A stretch of DNA of 8,936 nucleotides from assembly GCA_024692925.1 (NCBI GenBank), contig JAILLX010000086.1, positions 1 through 8,936 of the forward strand, in the 5' to 3' direction. Positions 6,565 through 8,936 of this stretch are shown here, piece after piece (positions within the stretch are counted from its first letter, which is position 1; the number at the start of each line of letters is the position of its first letter). The translations under genes and the position numbers were made by a program. This stretch comes from a bacterium (lineage in GTDB: Bacteria; Pseudomonadota; Alphaproteobacteria; Rs-D84; CACZYB01). Below the pieces are notes generated by a model that had not been told where the DNA came from, ran no database searches, and saw nothing but the letters and a program-made list of their open reading frames with translations.

Positions 6565-7039
6565 TAAAAAGGGACATATACGGCTTATTTCCACAGGTCA
6601 AGTTGCCGAAAATCGAAAGGCAAGGTTTAACTATGCCATAACCGATACTTTCGAAGCGGGGCTTTCCTTAACCGGTGCCGAGGTCAAAAGTCTTCGTCAA
6701 GGTAGGGCAAATATAACCGATGGTTATGCAACACCTGATGGAAACAGTATTATTATGAATAATATTACTATTGGTAAATATGACAGTGAAAGCCCTTATA
6801 TGCCACACACAGAAAAACGTGCCCGCCGTCTTCTTCTTAATAAAACGGAAATAAAGCGTTTAATTGGACTTTATAATAAAGAACATATTACAATTGTTCC
6901 ATTAAAACTTTATTTTAATGACAGGGGTTTGGCAAAACTTCTTATTGGTGTAGGACAGGGTAAAAATTTGGTCGATAAACGCCAGACTATTAAAGAGCGT
7001 GAATGGGCCCGCCAAAAGGCAAGATTAATGAAAAAATAA
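6557..7039 (+). CDS. smpB: SsrA-binding protein (trans-translation)
   Basis: Binds tmRNA and brings it into stalled ribosomes, mimicking the missing codon-anticodon stem so that the nascent chain is tagged and the ribosome freed. The 160 residues equal the E. coli length. Family blocks are NRKARFNYAITDTFEAGLSLTGAEVKSLR (split across 19-47), QGRANITDGYA (48-58), HTEKRARRLLLNK (84-96), PLKLYFNDRGLAKLLIGVGQGK (split across 115-136) and the basic C-terminal tail from DKRQTIKEREWARQKARLMKK (split across 140-160), which folds into the mRNA channel. The gene overlaps the exported-protein gene by 8 nt (ATGAGTGA). An AAGGA (6541-6545, preceded by A) is spaced 11 nt, so translation is probably coupled. 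tmRNA itself is not in this window. Confidence 0.97.
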   Translation: MSDKKGHIRLISTGQVAENRKARFNYAITDTFEAGLSLTGAEVKSLRQGRANITDGYATPDGNSIIMNNITIGKYDSESPYMPHTEKRARRLLLNKTEIKRLIGLYNKEHITIVPLKLYFNDRGLAKLLIGVGQGKNLVDKRQTIKEREWARQKARLMKK

Positions 7040-7064
7040 AAACTCTTGATTTTTCAAAAGTTTT
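7039..7064 (+). terminator. candidate weak A-U hairpin terminator after smpB
   Basis: AAAACTCTTGA (7039-7049) and TCAAAAGTTTT (7054-7064) pair at 10 of 11 positions around a TTTT loop, with a C-A mismatch at 7045/7058. It begins at the last base of the smpB stop codon. The stem is low in GC and only four T follow its CTCTTGA core, so termination may be partial. The tRNA promoter's -35 box lies within the hairpin. Confidence 0.45.
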
Positions 7065-7074
7065 AGGGTATAAA
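7046..7074 (+). promoter_or_regulatory. candidate sigma-70 promoter for tRNA-His
   Basis: TTGATT (7046-7051) and TATAAA (7069-7074) are separated by exactly 17 nt. They match consensus at 4 of 6 and 5 of 6 positions. Transcription would begin near 7081, about 12 nt before the mature tRNA 5' end, giving a short leader for RNase P to remove. This is the best promoter-like pair seen in the window. Confidence 0.6.
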
Positions 7075-7092
7075 TCTGTTATTCTTTACTAT

Positions 7093-7170
7093 GGCGAGTG
7101 TAGCTCAGTTGGTTAGAGCGCCAGTTTGTGGTACTGGATGCCGTCAGTTCGAATCTGATCACTCGCCCCA
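7093..7170 (+). tRNA. tRNA-His (anticodon GUG)
   Basis: A complete cloverleaf can be folded by eye. The acceptor stem is GCGAGTG (7094-7100) with CACTCGC (7160-7166). The D arm is 7103-7119, the anticodon stem CCAGT/ACTGG encloses loop TTGTGGT with GTG at 7128-7130, the variable loop has 5 nt, and the T arm contains TTCGAAT. G-1 (7093) pairs with discriminator C73 (7167), the hallmark identity pair of tRNA-His. CCA (7168-7170) is encoded. The convergent gene's stop codon begins 1 nt beyond, with no terminator visible between. Confidence 0.98.
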
Positions 7171-7171
7171 T

Positions 7172-8389
7172 TTATCTTTCATCTGAATTATTTAGAACTT
7201 TTACAAGAATGTTTTCGCTTTCTTGCTCTTCGATTTTATTTGTTGCTTTTTTAAATCTTTGATCCATTGCCCATTTTCTGTAATCAATTAAATTTTGTTC
7301 AAATTTTTGATTATTACCTTCAAAAGTCTTATTTATAAAAGTTTTATTTAATATTTTATTTCCTTGTTTAAAAGTAATAGGTGTTTCATTTGAAACAAGA
7401 TTTTCTTCGGTCCTTTTTATTCCCAGTTTAGAAAGGGATACTGCATTTTGAAATGTACGAACAATAAGTCGTGAAAAATTTACACCCTCGGCACTTTTTT
7501 CCCTTAATTGATTATCTTCTGGATCTTCGTCAATATACGAATCGTCAACATAGCAAATAAATGCATGCATAAACGAAGGGTTTATTAGTAAAAATGAATC
7601 TTTATCAACATCTTTATACTTTAAATTATCACCAGAATAGTACATATATGTTCCATCTGTTTCTTCCATCCCTAAGGTAAGAGAAGATATTACACAATTT
7701 TGACCGGCATTTTCTGTAAGTATTGGATATAAATACGAAGCCGAAGAATCATCAAGCATTGTAAATCCAAATTTCAAAGATCCATCCTTTCTGTGGAATC
7801 CGGAACGTGGACTTAACCCAATACTTACTATTTCAGAAGAAAGAGCCTTTATTTCATCATCTTTGTATCCATATTTTTTCATTTCTTCGGTCAAATAATT
7901 TATCAATTTGCACGCAACAAAGGTTCCATGACAATGTGATATTATTGTAAGATTTCTGAATTTTTTTTGTGCTTCATTAAAACTGATTCTGTGACCTTTT
8001 GAATTCATAATCAAAGGTTGAAATAATGTTGTATAAATATCTTTTATGTATTCAGGATTTTGTATTTGTTCACTATCAATCGAATGTTTATCAGAAAAAC
8101 TTCGTCTTTCCATTGAAAATTGGTGCGATTCTTTTGAAATTTTTGGATATTGCACAGAAAGTATTTGAATATCATTTTCTGTCACCCTAAGTCTGCCTAA
8201 GGTTTTTTCTACCTCACTTGCCATACCATTTGCAGTACCATCATCCTGTGTTCCATCACCAGCCAAACAAAGCACAACAGGTTTATCAAATTTTACTTCA
8301 CCACGCTTAAGGTCGCGTATCCAACCAAAGTGATTTCCTTCACTTTTTTTAATTCTGCGTCCTATTTTACCGTGTATATTTTCAGTCAT
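7172..8389 (-). CDS. putative alpha/beta-hydrolase-like protein with a cysteine nucleophile elbow
   Basis: Unrecognised 405-residue protein without signal peptide or membrane helix. Its N-terminal two thirds look like an alpha/beta-hydrolase core. A hydrophobic strand runs into a Gly/Asp loop, PVVLCLAGDGTQDDGT (37-52). A second strand is DIQILSVQYP (73-82). The strand-turn-helix NLTIISHCHGTFVACKLINYL (split across 146-166) has the shape of a nucleophile elbow (small-x-Nu-x-Gly), with Cys153 where Ser is usual, as in dienelactone hydrolases. His275 (PSFMHAFICYVDD) and Asp213/Asp214 or Asp282/Asp283 are candidates for the remaining triad, which is inferred. The C-terminal 100 residues are charged and helical. 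ATG 8389 has AGGTG (complement of 8397-8401) 7 nt upstream and overlaps the preceding stop by 1 nt (TAATG), so it is coupled to the ATPase-like gene. It could instead be an inactive member of the fold. Confidence 0.6.
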   Translation of the reverse strand: MTENIHGKIGRRIKKSEGNHFGWIRDLKRGEVKFDKPVVLCLAGDGTQDDGTANGMASEVEKTLGRLRVTENDIQILSVQYPKISKESHQFSMERRSFSDKHSIDSEQIQNPEYIKDIYTTLFQPLIMNSKGHRISFNEAQKKFRNLTIISHCHGTFVACKLINYLTEEMKKYGYKDDEIKALSSEIVSIGLSPRSGFHRKDGSLKFGFTMLDDSSASYLYPILTENAGQNCVISSLTLGMEETDGTYMYYSGDNLKYKDVDKDSFLLINPSFMHAFICYVDDSYIDEDPEDNQLREKSAEGVNFSRLIVRTFQNAVSLSKLGIKRTEENLVSNETPITFKQGNKILNKTFINKTFEGNNQKFEQNLIDYRKWAMDQRFKKATNKIEEQESENILVKVLNNSDER

Positions 8390-8936
8390 TAAATTTCACC
8401 TATTTCTCTTTCTTGTTGGCGTACAGATTTTTGGGCTTCTATATGATTGATTAAATCCTTTCTATCAATAGTGATTTTTACAGCATAATATACTGATAAT
8501 ATAAGTAATACATAAAGGAAAAGTTTTTGAAATTTGTGATATATATTGTCTTTAACAATATCAAAATTATTCTTTGCAACAGTATAAACATTTTTTACAG
8601 AAACCTTTGGTCTTTTATCATAAAAAGCATCTATTAAAACCTTTTCTGATACAAAGTTTATATTTTTAATATTTCTGTTTGAAAGTATTGCAGTCATAAC
8701 CAATGCAGGTTTTGAAATAACCCTTTTGTACTGACTTAATGCAAGTGCATTTTTTTCAATATAAGAAATATATTTCATTGCTTCCAATATATTAAATGGT
8801 CTAAGTGTGTATTTTTTTATAATATGTTTTTTTATTTGAGAAATAGTTCTTTGTTTAAGTTTTTTTTCTAAACTTCTTCTTCCGCAAAGAATGATTCTTA
8901 AATTAGGAAGTACTTGTATAAGGGAATTCAAACTTA
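8389..8936 (-). CDS. C-terminal part of an ExeA/GspA-like AAA ATPase with a membrane helix (partial)
   Basis: The 3' end of a gene that continues beyond the window edge; the frame is open there. The TTG at 8929-8931 is in frame but is probably internal. Numbered from that TTG, residues 9-25 (PNLRIILCGRRSLEKKL) resemble the strand and loop of ExeA-type ATPases that read LxIVLVGQPELxxKL. These are followed by an RTISQIKKHIIKKYTLRPF stretch (split across 28-46) like the post-sensor region. Residues 47-122 fit the helical lid (EAMKYISYI; SNRNIKNINFVSEKVLIDAF; VSVKNVYTVAKNN). In the lid the usual sensor-2 Arg appears to be Lys89. The Walker A and B motifs would lie off the window. A membrane helix (about 136-153) and a charged tail of 27 residues follow. 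The family call rests on pattern only. The stop overlaps the start of the hydrolase-like gene, so the two form an operon. Confidence 0.5.
   Translation of the reverse strand, partial: SLNSLIQVLPNLRIILCGRRSLEKKLKQRTISQIKKHIIKKYTLRPFNILEAMKYISYIEKNALALSQYKRVISKPALVMTAILSNRNIKNINFVSEKVLIDAFYDKRPKVSVKNVYTVAKNNFDIVKDNIYHKFQKLFLYVLLILSVYYAVKITIDRKDLINHIEAQKSVRQQEREIGEI

Noticed and set aside
8929..8931. TTG as the start codon of the ATPase-like gene
   Set aside because: The frame stays open to the window edge, the protein begins in mid-fold relative to ExeA-type ATPases, and upstream sequence for a ribosome site is lacking. The gene is treated as partial.
1..8936. CRISPR array, insertion sequence or transposase
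   Set aside because: No regularly spaced repeats, terminal inverted repeats or transposase-like frames were seen on either strand.

Overview
The window is AT-rich DNA packed with bacterial housekeeping genes. It uses the standard bacterial code (TGA is used as a stop, TGG for Trp). A Tim44-like protein, an LpoA-type lipoprotein lacking the E. coli N-terminal half and divergent from rsmI, and the protein sequences overall suggest an AT-rich alphaproteobacterium, perhaps one of the uncultured host-associated low-GC lineages. The class is fairly well supported. The lineage below that is a guess.

Layout: (1) Positions 1-784, + strand: the 3' part of a Tim44-like membrane-anchored protein gene, then an overlooked 59-residue single-span membrane protein. 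(2) Positions 857-2995, + strand: frr-uppS-cdsA, a tight cluster for ribosome recycling, undecaprenyl diphosphate synthesis and CDP-diacylglycerol synthesis. It ends at a strong hairpin terminator (about 3012-3043) whose A- and T-tracts let it work in both directions. (3) Positions 3094-5044, - strand: a lipoprotein of the LpoA/LppC family followed 10 nt later by a small protein with eight cysteines in two similar halves. Both converge on the shared terminator. (4) Positions 5107-7039, + strand, divergent from lpoA: rsmI, an unrecognised exported four-cysteine protein, and smpB, joined by a 0-nt junction and an 8-nt overlap. (5) Positions 7093-7170, + strand: tRNA-His(GUG) with encoded G-1 and CCA, apparently with its own promoter. 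(6) Positions 7172-8936, - strand: a translationally coupled pair that ends 1 nt from the tRNA. The upstream gene resembles the C-terminal half of an ExeA/GspA-type AAA ATPase followed by a membrane helix, and runs off the window. The downstream gene looks like an alpha/beta-hydrolase with Cys in place of the nucleophilic Ser.

Regions 2 to 5 are core functions in translation (Frr, RsmI, SmpB, tRNA-His) and envelope synthesis (UppS, CdsA, LpoA-like). The accessory or undescribed content is the ATPase-hydrolase pair, the eight-cysteine protein, the exported four-cysteine protein and the 59-residue membrane protein. There is no gene-free stretch over 300 bases. No CRISPR array, insertion sequence or replication origin was seen.
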